This document shows positions 1 to 8,749 of a stretch of DNA of 43,001 bases, one piece after another. The notes beneath the pieces were generated by a model, which was not told the DNA's origin, did not search any database, and saw only the letters and a list, made by a program, of their open reading frames with translations. The first letter of the stretch is position 1, and each line of letters starts with the position of its first letter. Origin of the DNA: JANQGH01 sp039177555 (GTDB taxonomy: Bacteria; Pseudomonadota; Alphaproteobacteria; DSM-16000; Inquilinaceae); NCBI GenBank assembly GCA_039177555.1, contig JBCDFV010000036.1:1-43001 (forward strand). Direction: 5' to 3'. The position numbers were made by a program, and so were the translations under genes.

Positions 1-829
1 GCCCCCAACCGCCGGCACCGTGGAATTCGACGGCAAGGATCTGGCGGCCCTGGACGCCCGCCAGATGCGGGCCAGCCGGGCCGACATGCAGATGGTCTTC
101 CAGGACCCGTGGAGCGCCTTGAACCCGCGCATGGCGGTCGGTCGCCAGATCGCCGAGCCGCTGTTGCTGCACACGAAGCTCGATCGCCGCGGTCGCAAGG
201 CCAAGGTGGCCGAACTGGCGGACCGGGTGCGCTTGCCGACCACCTACCTCAACCGCCTGCCGGCCGACCTATCCGGCGGCCAACTGCAGCGCGTCTGCAT
301 CGCCAAGGCGATCGCCACCGAGCCGAAGCTGATCGTGCTCGACGAGCCGACCAGTTCGCTCGACCTCTCGGTCCGCGCCGGCATTCTCGACCTGCTGGCC
401 GATCTGCGCCGCGACCTGGGCGTCGCCATGCTGTTCATCTCGCATGATCTCGGCACCGTGAAGCTGATCTCTGACCGCATCGTCGTGCTCTATCTGGGCA
501 CGGTGGTGGAGGAAGGGGACGCCGACACCCTGTTCGACACGCCGGCCCATCCCTACACCCAGGCTCTTCTTTCCGCTCACCTGCCGCCCGACCCGGCGGT
601 GGAGGTGCAGCGGCATTTGCTGGAAGGCGAGGTGCCCAGCCCGATCCATCTGCCGCCGGGCTGCCGGTTCGCCGGGCGCTGCCCGCTCGCGATCGACCCC
701 TGCCGTTCCGACCTGCCGCCGCTGGACTCCGTGCCGGGCGATATCGCCGATCATCGCGCCGCCTGCATCCGCATCGCCGATGGCGCCAACCGACTTGTCC
801 AACCGCAACACCAGATGGCCAGCCCATGA
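1..829 (+). CDS. Oligopeptide/dipeptide ABC transporter ATP-binding protein, 5' truncated by window edge
   Basis: ATPase of the OppF/DppF family, which drives import of peptides or similar solutes from a cytoplasmic position under the permease pair. The reading frame is open from base 2, so the true start and the Walker A loop lie outside the window; the GTG at base 20 is internal. Visible are the signature LSGGQLQRV, Walker B LIVLDEPTSSLD, the switch His in FISHDL, and the C-terminal oligopeptide-transporter extension (HPYTQALL, then PPGCRFAGRCP with clustered Cys). The stop overlaps the next start by four bases (ATGA), so it is probably translationally coupled to the flavoprotein gene. The cargo cannot be read from the ATPase. 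The neighbouring amidase and demethylase-like enzymes suggest a small amide or amine rather than a true peptide; that is inference. Confidence 0.93.
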   Translation, partial: PPTAGTVEFDGKDLAALDARQMRASRADMQMVFQDPWSALNPRMAVGRQIAEPLLLHTKLDRRGRKAKVAELADRVRLPTTYLNRLPADLSGGQLQRVCIAKAIATEPKLIVLDEPTSSLDLSVRAGILDLLADLRRDLGVAMLFISHDLGTVKLISDRIVVLYLGTVVEEGDADTLFDTPAHPYTQALLSAHLPPDPAVEVQRHLLEGEVPSPIHLPPGCRFAGRCPLAIDPCRSDLPPLDSVPGDIADHRAACIRIADGANRLVQPQHQMASP

Positions 830-2835
830 CCGACCCGCGCTACCCGAACCTGCTGGCACCGATCGATGTCGGCCCGCGCCGTGTGCGCAATCGGGTCTGG
901 ATGCTGGCCCACGCGACCTTGCTGGTGAAGGACAATCTGTTCACCGACGCGCACGTGGCCTATTACGTCGCCCGCGCGCGCGGCGGCGTCGGCGCCATCA
1001 CCATGGAGGCGATGGCAGTCCACCCGACCACCCAACCTTACAAGGGTAAGGCGTTCGCCTTCGACGAGCGCATGGTCGCGCAGTACAAGAAGATCGCCGA
1101 CGCCGTCCACCAGGAAGGTGCGATCCTGCTGACCCAGCCTTGGCACCGGGGGCGTCAGACGAACAGTGTGGCCAACGGGTTGCCGGTCTGGGCGCCGTCC
1201 TCGGTGCCCTGCGCGGTCTATCGCGAAATGCCCCATGTCATGAGCCCACGTGAAATCGATGACATCATCGAGGGCTACCGGCTCTCCGCGCGCCACGCCC
1301 GGTCGGGCGATCTCGACGGCGTTGAGGTGGCGGGCCTGGCCCATGGCTATCTGATCGGCCAGTTCCTCTCGCCGGCGGTCAACCACCGTACCGACCAGTT
1401 CGGCGGCTCGCTGGAAAATCGGCTGCGCATTGTCGAGGAGATCCTGCAGGCAACCCGCGAGGAAGCCGGCCCCGACCTGATCGTGGGCGTGCGCATGAAC
1501 GGCGATGACGGGCATCCAGGCGGGCTGGGGCCGGACGAATGGGCCGACATCGCCCGCCGGCTGGAGGCCACCGGGATGGTCGACTACTTCTCGGTCAGCC
1601 AGGGCACCTACATCAACCGGATGCTGATCTATCCGACCAGTCCGGAAATCCACGGCTTCCAGATGCCGGCGACGCACAAGATCGCCGATGCGGTCGAGGT
1701 GCCAGTGATCGGCGGCGGTCGCATCGTCACTCATGATGAGGCGGAGCGGTTCCTGGCCGACGGCGCCTGCGACATCATCGGTGTCGCCCGCCAGTTGATC
1801 GCCGACCCGGACTGGGTCGCCAAGGCGGCCGATGCGAAGGCGGAGCCGATCCGGCCCTGCGTGGGCGCCAATTGGTGCATGTCGTCGATCTTCGCCCAGG
1901 CGCCGATCGCCTGCATCCACAACCCGGCCGCGGGTGCGGAGACCGAGCTGGGGCCGGAGACGCTGACCAAGGCCGACGCGCCCAAGAAGGTCGCGGTCAT
2001 CGGCGGTGGACCGGCTGGCCTGCGCGCGGCACTCACCGCTGCACAGCGTGGCCATCGTGTAACGCTGTTCGAGGCGCGCGCGGAACTGGGCGGCCAGGTG
2101 CGCCTGTGGAGCCAGGCGGAAAGCCGGCGTGAACTGGTCGAAATCGTCGATTGGCTGTCCGACCGCTTGGCCGAGACCGATGCCGAGGTTCGACTGGGCA
2201 CGCGCGCCTATGCCCAGACCCTGTTGGACGAGGGCTATGACTCGGTGGTCGTCGCCACCGGCGCCGTCGGCCTGAAGCATGGCTGGTCGCCGCTGCGGCC
2301 CGAAAAGTGGGACGGGCACAGCACGGTTCCGGGCGCGGACACCGCCACTGTCTATTCCTACATTGAGCTGCTGGAGCGCCGTCCGAAGCTGCCCTCTAAG
2401 GTCCTTGTCTTCGACGCCCTCGGCGGCCGACAGGGTGCGGTGGTGGCGGAGTATTGCGCGCGCCATGCCGACGAGGTGGTGTTCGCCACCCAGCTTGGCC
2501 AGCCATCGCCCGACCTCGGGTCCAGCCGCGATTGGGGCAAGGTCCACGGCATGTTGCGCAAGCTGGGCGTCCGCTTCGTCGCCGATGTCGAACTGGCCGA
2601 AATCCATCCCGACGCCGTCCTGCTGCGCGATGTCTATACAGGCGATGTCCGGCGCGAAGAGGGCATCGGCGCCGTGGTCATGATGGTCGGCGCGGCGGCG
2701 GAGGACAGCCTCTATCACGCGCTGGAGCCGTCGCGCGACGCCGGCCTGTCGCTGGCGCTGATCGGCGACGCGGTTGCGCCTCGCCGGGCCAGCGACGCCA
2801 TCCGCGAGGCCGAGATCGCCGCCCGCGCCATCTGA
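826..2835 (+). CDS. TMADH/2,4-dienoyl-CoA-reductase-like FMN/FAD oxidoreductase
   Basis: 669 residues, the usual length of the trimethylamine dehydrogenase / dimethylglycine demethylase / FadH group. An N-terminal old-yellow-enzyme FMN barrel (about 1-330) has the NHRTDQFGGSLENR motif. It is followed by a Cys segment and a second dinucleotide-binding domain starting KKVAVIGGGPAGLRAA (about 387). Family members oxidise amines, or reduce enones, through FMN and a 4Fe-4S cluster. Here the cluster segment reads C345-V-G-A348-N-W-C351 with the next Cys at 363. The second ligand of the usual CxxCxxC pattern is therefore Ala, and cluster binding may be altered or absent. The ATG overlaps the upstream ABC ATPase stop. 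The substrate is unknown; an N-methylated compound would fit the family. Confidence 0.9.
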   Translation: MTDPRYPNLLAPIDVGPRRVRNRVWMLAHATLLVKDNLFTDAHVAYYVARARGGVGAITMEAMAVHPTTQPYKGKAFAFDERMVAQYKKIADAVHQEGAILLTQPWHRGRQTNSVANGLPVWAPSSVPCAVYREMPHVMSPREIDDIIEGYRLSARHARSGDLDGVEVAGLAHGYLIGQFLSPAVNHRTDQFGGSLENRLRIVEEILQATREEAGPDLIVGVRMNGDDGHPGGLGPDEWADIARRLEATGMVDYFSVSQGTYINRMLIYPTSPEIHGFQMPATHKIADAVEVPVIGGGRIVTHDEAERFLADGACDIIGVARQLIADPDWVAKAADAKAEPIRPCVGANWCMSSIFAQAPIACIHNPAAGAETELGPETLTKADAPKKVAVIGGGPAGLRAALTAAQRGHRVTLFEARAELGGQVRLWSQAESRRELVEIVDWLSDRLAETDAEVRLGTRAYAQTLLDEGYDSVVVATGAVGLKHGWSPLRPEKWDGHSTVPGADTATVYSYIELLERRPKLPSKVLVFDALGGRQGAVVAEYCARHADEVVFATQLGQPSPDLGSSRDWGKVHGMLRKLGVRFVADVELAEIHPDAVLLRDVYTGDVRREEGIGAVVMMVGAAAEDSLYHALEPSRDAGLSLALIGDAVAPRRASDAIREAEIAARAI

Positions 2836-2882
2836 ATTCCCCCGCCTTCAACAAAGCTGACCCGGAACAAGAGGAACTGATC

Positions 2883-3290
2883 ATGCCGCTGACACCAGAA
2901 GGCCAGGCAGAGCTGGACAAGATTCGTGAGGTTCGCGGCTATACGCTGCCCCTGCACGAGATGCTGGCCGAACTCGGCCCCGAATTCCTGAAACGCTACG
3001 GCAATCTGGCGTCCTACACGCTGTTCGGCGAGCCCGACGGGCGGCCGATGGATCTGAAGACCCGCTTTCTGGTGCTGGTCGGCGTCACCACGGCGGTCAA
3101 GGGCGACCGGGAGGGTATGGAATGGGCGGCGGCGCGCGCCATCCAAAACGGTGCCACGTGGGACGAGGTGGTGGAGGCTGCCTTCATGGCCGCGCTGCCG
3201 GCCGGCATTCCGGCCTTTGAAAACTTCTGCCGCGTCATGCGGGACATGCGCGAGGGTAAGGGCTGGGTCGATCAGAAGGTGCCGGACTGA
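2883..3290 (+). CDS. Carboxymuconolactone decarboxylase (CMD) family protein
   Basis: 135 residues. The ATG was chosen because GAGGA lies seven bases upstream; the reading frame stays open further 5' but only overlaps the previous gene. The all-helical CMD/AhpD-like pattern is visible: a first helical half, then LKTRFLVLVGVTTAVKGDREGMEWAAARAI, and a second helix with EVVEAAFMAALPAGIPAFENF. The AhpD redox pair CxxC is absent, as only one Cys is present, so a peroxidase-reductase role is unlikely and the gamma-carboxymuconolactone-type or unknown-function branch fits better. It sits 47 bases after the flavoprotein and five bases before the GMC gene, which suggests one operon. Its reaction here is unknown. 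Confidence 0.82.
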   Translation: MPLTPEGQAELDKIREVRGYTLPLHEMLAELGPEFLKRYGNLASYTLFGEPDGRPMDLKTRFLVLVGVTTAVKGDREGMEWAAARAIQNGATWDEVVEAAFMAALPAGIPAFENFCRVMRDMREGKGWVDQKVPD

Positions 3291-3295
3291 CCGCG

Positions 3296-4939
3296 ATGGA
3301 CGCGTTGGCAGACCGGCCCGTTGACGCCGTGATCGTTGGTGCCGGTGCCGCTGGCGCCGCCGTTGCTTGGCGGATGGCCAAGGCCGGTCTTAAGGTCTCG
3401 GTGCTGGATCGCGGGCCGTGGCTCAACCAGCAAGAGGCGGCCAACAGCCGCGATGACTGGGAGTGGGTGATGTGCACCGACCATCACCCCGATCCCGGCA
3501 TCCGCAAGGCGCCAGCCGACTACCCCGTCACCGCCGACGATACGCCGATCCGCCCGGCCTACTATGCGGGCATCGGCGGCAGCACGTTGCATTGGGGCGC
3601 GCACTTCCCGCGCTTTCACCCCTCAGACTTCAAGACCTTCAGCCTGGACGGTGTCGGCCGCGACTGGCCGATCGACTATTGGGATCTTGAACCCTATTAC
3701 GACCTGAACGACCAGATCATGGGCGTCAGCGGCCTGGCCGGCGACCCGGCCAATCCGACCCGCGCGAGCCGCGCCATGCCGCCCGTGCCCCTGTGCCCAG
3801 GCACGCAACGCCTGGCCGAGGCGGCGGACCGGCTGGGCTGGCACTGGTGGCCGTCGGACAGCGCCGTAAACCTCGACCAGGACGGGCTGGGCCGGAACTG
3901 TTGCAATCAATGCGGGCCGTGCGGCATGGGCTGTCCCAGGCACGCCCGCGCCTCGACCGACATCACCTACTGGCCGCTGGCGATCGAGGCCGGTGTGACC
4001 GTGCGGCCGGAGGCGACCGTCGGACGGATCGAAACCGACAATGACGGACGCGCCCGATCCGTCCTGTGGCGGGACGGTGCCGGCGCCTGGCATCGGCAAA
4101 CGGCCGATCTAATCGTCCTGGCCGCCAACGGCATGGGCACGCCACGCCTGATGCTGCATTCGGCGTCGGCGGCCCATCCCGACGGCATCGGCAACAGAAG
4201 CGACCAGGTCGGCCGCCACCTAATGCACCATCCGACCGCCTTGGTCAGCGGTGTATTCGACGAGTCGCTAGGGCCGCCGGCTGGCCCGTTCGCCTGTGCG
4301 CTGTACAGCCAGGAGTTCTACGAGACCGATCGTCCCGATCGGGATGCTATGCGCGGTTATCAAATGCAGGCGATCCGCGGCCAAGGCCCACTCAATACGG
4401 CACTTGGCGGCTATGTGACACGCCTGGATTGGGGACGCGATCATCACCGCCAGTTCGAGAACTCGTTTCAGCACACGGTCAGCCTGACGGTGACCACGGA
4501 GGATCTGCCGGAACCGGAAAACCGCGTCGATCTGGATGATCGGGCCAAAGATGCCGCCGGCGTGCCGGCCGCGCGCCTCACCTACCGGGTCAGCGAGAAC
4601 AGCCAGCGGCTGCTGACCCACGGCATCGAGCGGACGACCGGCTGGCTGCGCGAGGCTGGTGCCGTGGAAACCAAGATCACCGCCTTGTCGCGCCAGGCCG
4701 GTTTCCATTTCCTCGGCACCGTCGCCATGGGCGAGGACCCGGACCGCTTCGTCGTCGATCCAACTGGCCGCGTGCGCGACTGTCCAGGCTTGGCGGTGGT
4801 CGACGGTTCGGTCTTCCCCAGCGCCGGCGGGGTCAACCCGACCTCTACCTTGCAGGCCAACGCGCTGCGCCTGGCCGATTTGCTGGCCGGACAAGCGCCC
4901 CTGCCGCGCGGCCGCGCCGAAGCAAGGGACATGACATAA
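3296..4939 (+). CDS. GMC-family FAD oxidoreductase with CxxCxxCxxxC motif (copy 1)
   Basis: 547 residues. The FAD-binding motif VIVGAGAAG is near residue 12, GIGGSTLHWG follows the FAD domain, and the C-terminal GMC domain has the active-site regions FHFLGTVAMG and VNPTSTLQANALR. Residues 203-213 form C-N-Q-C-G-P-C-G-M-G-C, a CxxCxxCxxxC pattern expected to hold an iron-sulfur cluster. Comparable Cys motifs occur in the large subunits of membrane-linked gluconate, fructose and FAD-glucose dehydrogenases, which pass electrons to a cytochrome. The class oxidises alcohols or sugars. The next gene overlaps by one base and looks like the small subunit. A clear paralogue lies at 10366-11985. No signal peptide is visible, so export, if any, would depend on the partner. 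Confidence 0.9.
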   Translation: MDALADRPVDAVIVGAGAAGAAVAWRMAKAGLKVSVLDRGPWLNQQEAANSRDDWEWVMCTDHHPDPGIRKAPADYPVTADDTPIRPAYYAGIGGSTLHWGAHFPRFHPSDFKTFSLDGVGRDWPIDYWDLEPYYDLNDQIMGVSGLAGDPANPTRASRAMPPVPLCPGTQRLAEAADRLGWHWWPSDSAVNLDQDGLGRNCCNQCGPCGMGCPRHARASTDITYWPLAIEAGVTVRPEATVGRIETDNDGRARSVLWRDGAGAWHRQTADLIVLAANGMGTPRLMLHSASAAHPDGIGNRSDQVGRHLMHHPTALVSGVFDESLGPPAGPFACALYSQEFYETDRPDRDAMRGYQMQAIRGQGPLNTALGGYVTRLDWGRDHHRQFENSFQHTVSLTVTTEDLPEPENRVDLDDRAKDAAGVPAARLTYRVSENSQRLLTHGIERTTGWLREAGAVETKITALSRQAGFHFLGTVAMGEDPDRFVVDPTGRVRDCPGLAVVDGSVFPSAGGVNPTSTLQANALRLADLLAGQAPLPRGRAEARDMT

Positions 4940-5364
4940 TGAGCACGGATCGACTGACCATCGTCCTGGACCGATTGCTGCCCGGCGACCCGGGGGCGGG
5001 GTGGCCGGCGGCGGGGGCGTTAGGCCTGGCCGACAAGGCGCGTCAGATGGCGGCCGAACGCGGCGACGCCGATCGGCTGACGGGCATTCTGGCTGCTTTG
5101 CCGGCCGATTTCGGCAACGCCAGCGAGGCCGGCCAGATCGCCGCGCTGAAAGCCCTAGAAGAGAACAGACCAGACGATTTCGACCTGCTGATCCTCTACG
5201 CCTATGGCGTCTACTACACCGATCCGCGCGTGCGCGACGTGGTTGAGGCCCGCACCGGCTATCCCAACCGGCCGCCTCAGCCGGAAGGCTATGAGTTACC
5301 GCCGTTTGACGTGCGGCTGTTGGACAAGGTCAAGGAACGCGTGCCTTTCTGGCGTCGTCCGTGA
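4939..5364 (+). CDS. Small subunit-like protein of the GMC dehydrogenase (gluconate 2-dehydrogenase subunit 3-like)
   Basis: 141 residues, starting at an ATG that shares its A with the preceding TAA. The assignment rests on size, direct coupling to a GMC large subunit, and a pattern seen in such partners: an N-terminal LDRLLPGD segment, a central helical part, then LLILYAYGVYYTDPRVRDVVEARTGY and a proline-rich tail ending near PFDVRLLDKV. In known dehydrogenases the small subunit is needed for folding and for Tat-dependent export of the large subunit. I see no twin-arginine or other signal peptide here, so export by this partner is not supported. The stop overlaps the next start (GTGA). Assignment is moderate; it may be a lineage-specific partner. 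Confidence 0.68.
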   Translation: MSTDRLTIVLDRLLPGDPGAGWPAAGALGLADKARQMAAERGDADRLTGILAALPADFGNASEAGQIAALKALEENRPDDFDLLILYAYGVYYTDPRVRDVVEARTGYPNRPPQPEGYELPPFDVRLLDKVKERVPFWRRP

Positions 5365-6281
5365 CGGCAGAGGCACACAGCCGTCCCGCCAGTCGTCCGA
5401 CGGTTGGCGTGGTGGCGATGCTGGGCACGACCGTGCTGATCCCGCTGATGGGCCTAGCGGTCAAATGGCTGCATGATTTGGGCTTGGGTGCGCTGGTCGT
5501 CATGGGCGTCCGTTCCGGCGGCGCTCTGCTGCTGCTGCTTCCGTTCCTAGTCTTAAGACCGCTGCGAGAGGCGCTCGTGCGTGCCGACAAGCGGGCGCAC
5601 TTCTGGCATGCCCTGTTCGGCCTCAGCTCGATGACCTGTTTCTATTACGGTCTTGGCCAGATGCAGTTGGTCGCGGTCACGGCGATCAACTTTACCACGC
5701 CCATGTTCGTCATGCTGTTGGCGATCCCCTTCTTAGGCGAACGGCCCGACTGGCAGTCCTGGGCGGCGGCGTTCGCGGGGCTGGTCGGTGCGGTGCTGGT
5801 GATGGATCTCTCCGCCGACAGCTTCGAATGGGCCGGCCTGATCGTCCTGCTCGGCTCGCTGCTGACCGCCTTCATGCTGATCACCATCCGGCGCATGCCC
5901 AGCCAGAGCACCCATTTCGCGGTGCTGTTCTATTACGCCGCCGTCGGCTTCGTGGTCTTTCCCGTCCTGGCCGCCCTGACCGCGACGCCGGCCGAGATGG
6001 ACGCCTTGGGCCTGACGGAAAGCTGGCTCTGGCTGATCGGCCTGATCGTCGTCGCGGTGTCGATGCAGTTCCTGCTGACCTTGGCCTATCGCCTTGCGCG
6101 GTCCAGCAGCATCGCGGCGATGGACTATTTCCGTCTGATCTGGGCCGGCCTGATCGGCTGGCTGATCTTCGCCGAGACCCCGGACACGGAGGCGCTGATC
6201 GGCATGCTCATGATCGTCGCCAGCGGCCTGGTCCTAATCGGCCGCCAGCATCACGGCGCCGCGCCCTCCGCCGGCTCTTAA
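5361..6281 (+). CDS. EamA/DMT-family transporter
   Basis: 306 residues with about ten hydrophobic segments in two EamA repeats. The first contains a FWHALFGLSSMTCFYYGL segment followed by ITAINFTTPMFVMLLA-type helices, and the second ends with the EamA-like YFRLIWAGLIGWLIFAETPD. Members are inner-membrane drug/metabolite exporters of amino acids, purines or other metabolites. The start is a GTG overlapping the previous stop by four bases, so it belongs to the 1-6281 operon and may export a product or toxic intermediate of the neighbouring catabolic enzymes. It ends tail-to-tail with the minus-strand hydrolase gene, sharing four bases. Substrate unknown. Confidence 0.9.
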   Translation: MTAEAHSRPASRPTVGVVAMLGTTVLIPLMGLAVKWLHDLGLGALVVMGVRSGGALLLLLPFLVLRPLREALVRADKRAHFWHALFGLSSMTCFYYGLGQMQLVAVTAINFTTPMFVMLLAIPFLGERPDWQSWAAAFAGLVGAVLVMDLSADSFEWAGLIVLLGSLLTAFMLITIRRMPSQSTHFAVLFYYAAVGFVVFPVLAALTATPAEMDALGLTESWLWLIGLIVVAVSMQFLLTLAYRLARSSSIAAMDYFRLIWAGLIGWLIFAETPDTEALIGMLMIVASGLVLIGRQHHGAAPSAGS

Positions 6282-7132
6282 TCGAGGAAGCCGGCGATCG
6301 CGGCGGCGGTCTCATCGGCGTCTTCCACTGTCGCCGTGCCCGGCAGCAGTGCCGATGGGGAGCCTGGCAGCAGCGCGGCCATGCGCGGCAGGGCGGTGTG
6401 GATCATGTCGGTCTTCTGGGCGCAGATCAGGGTCGGCTGGGTGAGTTCCGGCACCGCGATGCTCATGTCATAGCGAAACGCCGCCCGGTACGACCGGTGA
6501 TAGGTGGTTAGCGACTTCATGATCTCCACGAAGAGGTCGTGCAGAAAGGCGGGCGGCGGAAGATCCAGCGACACGCGCTTGTCGTTTCGCTTGTCGAACC
6601 AGGGAAACCAGATCCACTGGTCCCGTGCGAAATGCCAGCCCCACATCAGATGCCTGCCCAACGGATCGGGCGCCTGTTCAGGTGCATAAACCGACAGGAT
6701 CTCGTCCCGCTCGTCGGTCGTGTAGAGACCGAACCCGTCCAGCACGATGCGGCGCACCCGTTCCGGGATCCGCAGCGCGATCGAGCAGGCGAGCCGCGCG
6801 CCGGTGTGGCTGCCATACAGATCGAACGGCTGTTCGTCCGGGCAGAGCGTATTGATGGCCCCCAGCAGCGCATCGGCCAGTTCGTCAATCTCCGGCGCCT
6901 CTGCCGCCAATGGCTCGCTGTCGCCATTGCCTGGGCAGTCCGGCGCCAAGACCCGACGGCCCATGCCCAGGCGGGCGATCAGCGGCTCAAGCTGCTTCGA
7001 CGATCCGGGCGACGCGTGCAGCATCACGAGGGGCGTGCCTGACTGACCATTGCCCGCGGTCCTGGCGTGGATTTGCCCGTCAGCCAAATCGACAAAGCGG
7101 CGATGGATTCTGCCTTGGGGGCCCACCGTCAT
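6278..7132 (-). CDS. Alpha/beta-hydrolase-fold protein lacking the usual catalytic Ser and His
   Basis: 284 residues with the fold's landmarks: LVMLHASPGSS (oxyanion strand), RVLAPDCPGNGDSE, the nucleophile elbow LYGSHTGAR, and a late strand TLICAQKTDMIH. At the elbow the GxSxG pattern reads G107-S-H109-T-G111, so His stands where the nucleophile belongs. Near the C-terminus, where a His normally precedes the last helix, the sequence is LPGTATVEDADE, with no His. A classical Ser-His-Asp hydrolase mechanism is therefore doubtful; another lyase, dioxygenase-like or binding role is possible. It overlaps the amidase stop by four bases (ATGA), so the two are co-translated and probably act on the same compound. 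Confidence 0.85.
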   Translation of the reverse strand: MTVGPQGRIHRRFVDLADGQIHARTAGNGQSGTPLVMLHASPGSSKQLEPLIARLGMGRRVLAPDCPGNGDSEPLAAEAPEIDELADALLGAINTLCPDEQPFDLYGSHTGARLACSIALRIPERVRRIVLDGFGLYTTDERDEILSVYAPEQAPDPLGRHLMWGWHFARDQWIWFPWFDKRNDKRVSLDLPPPAFLHDLFVEIMKSLTTYHRSYRAAFRYDMSIAVPELTQPTLICAQKTDMIHTALPRMAALLPGSPSALLPGTATVEDADETAAAIAGFLD

Positions 7133-8730
7133 CGGCCATCTTTCGTGTTGGCGCCGTCATAGCCGGCCGGATGTCTGGGACAGGGGTGCTGCAAGCTTTC
7201 GAGCAGTTGGCCGACGCCTAGGACCTTGTCGTCGTCGCCGGGGCGGCCAGCGACCTGCCCCCCGATCGGCAGGCCTTCTTCGCTGGTGCCACTGCGCACG
7301 ACCAGGGCCGGCGCGCCGGCGATGTTGGCGGCGGAAAACAGGATCGGCGATTCAAAGTAGTAGAAGGGCGCGACGGCCGTTTGCAGCGGTGCGGGCCCCG
7401 GTGAGCCGATGGTCAACATCACGTCGATCTCCGCGAATGCCTCTTGCCAGGCAGCAGCAAGCCGCTCGCGGACACGCATCGCGTGCGCATACGCCTCGTC
7501 GCTGACAAAGGCGCCGAAGCCCAGCCGCAGGCGCGTCATGCTAGCGTATGCGCGGCCGCTTTCGGCCAGGCGCTTTGCATGAACCTGCCAGCCCTCGTGT
7601 CCGACAATGATGCTGCTGGCGGCGGAATAGGCCCAAAGGGTCGGCAGGTCGACCACGCGGATCTCCGCCCCGGCGGCGGCCAACGCACTGGCGGCCGTAA
7701 ACAGCGCCATGACCCCGTCCGGGTGGGCCGAGGGACAGTCCGCGCCATGGCCGCGCGGTACGCCGATGCGCAGCCCGGTCGCTTGCGGTGCATCGGCCGC
7801 TTCTTTGTCCAGCTTGCCAATCGCCGCCAATGCCAGCGCGCAGTCGCCTGCCGTTGCGGCAAGGGGCCCAGCGTGATCGAGCGACGTCGACAGCGGGAAG
7901 ACGCCCTCGGTCGAAATCAGATCCTGGGTCGGCTTCAGCCCCGCCACGCCTGTCAGCGTTGCCGGCAAGCGCACCGAGCCCCCCGTGTCGGTGCCGAAGG
8001 CCAGCGGGATCAGCCCGGCCGCGATCGCCGCGCCGGCGCCGGACGACGAGCCGCCAGCATAGCGCGGTAAGTCCCACGGATTGTTCGCCGGCCCGAAGCC
8101 GCCGTCGCGCGACGGCCCGCCCAGGCAGAACTCGGTCGTATCCAGCTTGCCGATCAGGACGGCACCGGCCTGGTGCAAATCGGCGACCAGGGCGGCGTCC
8201 TTCGTCGGCACGCGGTCGACAAAGACGCGGGAACCTACGGTGGTTCGGATGCCGGCCGTATCGAACGCGTCCTTCAGGGCATAGGGGATGCCATGGAGCG
8301 GCCCCCGCCTCCTTCCGTCTCGCAATTCGACGTCGGCCGCCTCCGCGCTACGTCGCGCGTGGTCGGCGGTTACCGTGAGAAATGAACTTAATGGCCCGTC
8401 ATGATGCTCGATGCGATCGAGGCAGAGTTCCGTAAGCTCCCGCGCTGTCGTTCGGCCGTTTTTGAGCGCGTCGGCCATCTCGGCAACGGTCGGCATGGGC
8501 CAGCCGTCATCGGGTTCGATCAGCGTTTCGGCCTTCGCCCTGGGCGCCGACCAACCGTCCAGCGGATCGGTCGTCGCGGTCTGCAGAGGGTCTTCCAGAT
8601 GTCCGATCAAGACGTCCATACGCGCCACCGCATCGCGCATGATCGTCCGCTCTCTGTCGTCGAGCGGCAGTTGGCTCGCCTCCAATCGGGCGTCGAAATC
8701 GTCGGGCAATTCTGGTTTCCTTGTCGCCAT
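7129..8730 (-). CDS. Amidase signature family enzyme
   Basis: 533 residues from the ATG at 8730; an in-frame ATG at 8751 would add seven residues and overlap the divergent gene. The Ser-cisSer-Lys triad of the amidase signature family is present: K153 in PYALKDAFD, S228 in the GGSSSGAG loop, and S252 in GTDTGGSVRLPA. The spacing matches the family. Members hydrolyse amides, including fatty, aryl and malonamide types, to acid plus ammonia or amine. An extra N-terminal stretch of about 80 residues with ARMDVLIGHLEDPL precedes the core. It is the first gene of a two-gene minus-strand operon with the alpha/beta-fold protein and is divergent from the ADC-like gene with about 19 bases between starts. 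Substrate not readable. Confidence 0.93.
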   Translation of the reverse strand: MATRKPELPDDFDARLEASQLPLDDRERTIMRDAVARMDVLIGHLEDPLQTATTDPLDGWSAPRAKAETLIEPDDGWPMPTVAEMADALKNGRTTARELTELCLDRIEHHDGPLSSFLTVTADHARRSAEAADVELRDGRRRGPLHGIPYALKDAFDTAGIRTTVGSRVFVDRVPTKDAALVADLHQAGAVLIGKLDTTEFCLGGPSRDGGFGPANNPWDLPRYAGGSSSGAGAAIAAGLIPLAFGTDTGGSVRLPATLTGVAGLKPTQDLISTEGVFPLSTSLDHAGPLAATAGDCALALAAIGKLDKEAADAPQATGLRIGVPRGHGADCPSAHPDGVMALFTAASALAAAGAEIRVVDLPTLWAYSAASSIIVGHEGWQVHAKRLAESGRAYASMTRLRLGFGAFVSDEAYAHAMRVRERLAAAWQEAFAEIDVMLTIGSPGPAPLQTAVAPFYYFESPILFSAANIAGAPALVVRSGTSEEGLPIGGQVAGRPGDDDKVLGVGQLLESLQHPCPRHPAGYDGANTKDGR

Positions 8731-8749
8731 CGCAATCGGGGGCAGAATC

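Noticed and set aside
751..2718. 655-codon open frame on the minus strand
   Set aside because: It is antisense to the flavoprotein gene, whose family motifs are unmistakable. Long antisense frames are expected in GC-rich DNA and this one shows no family pattern.
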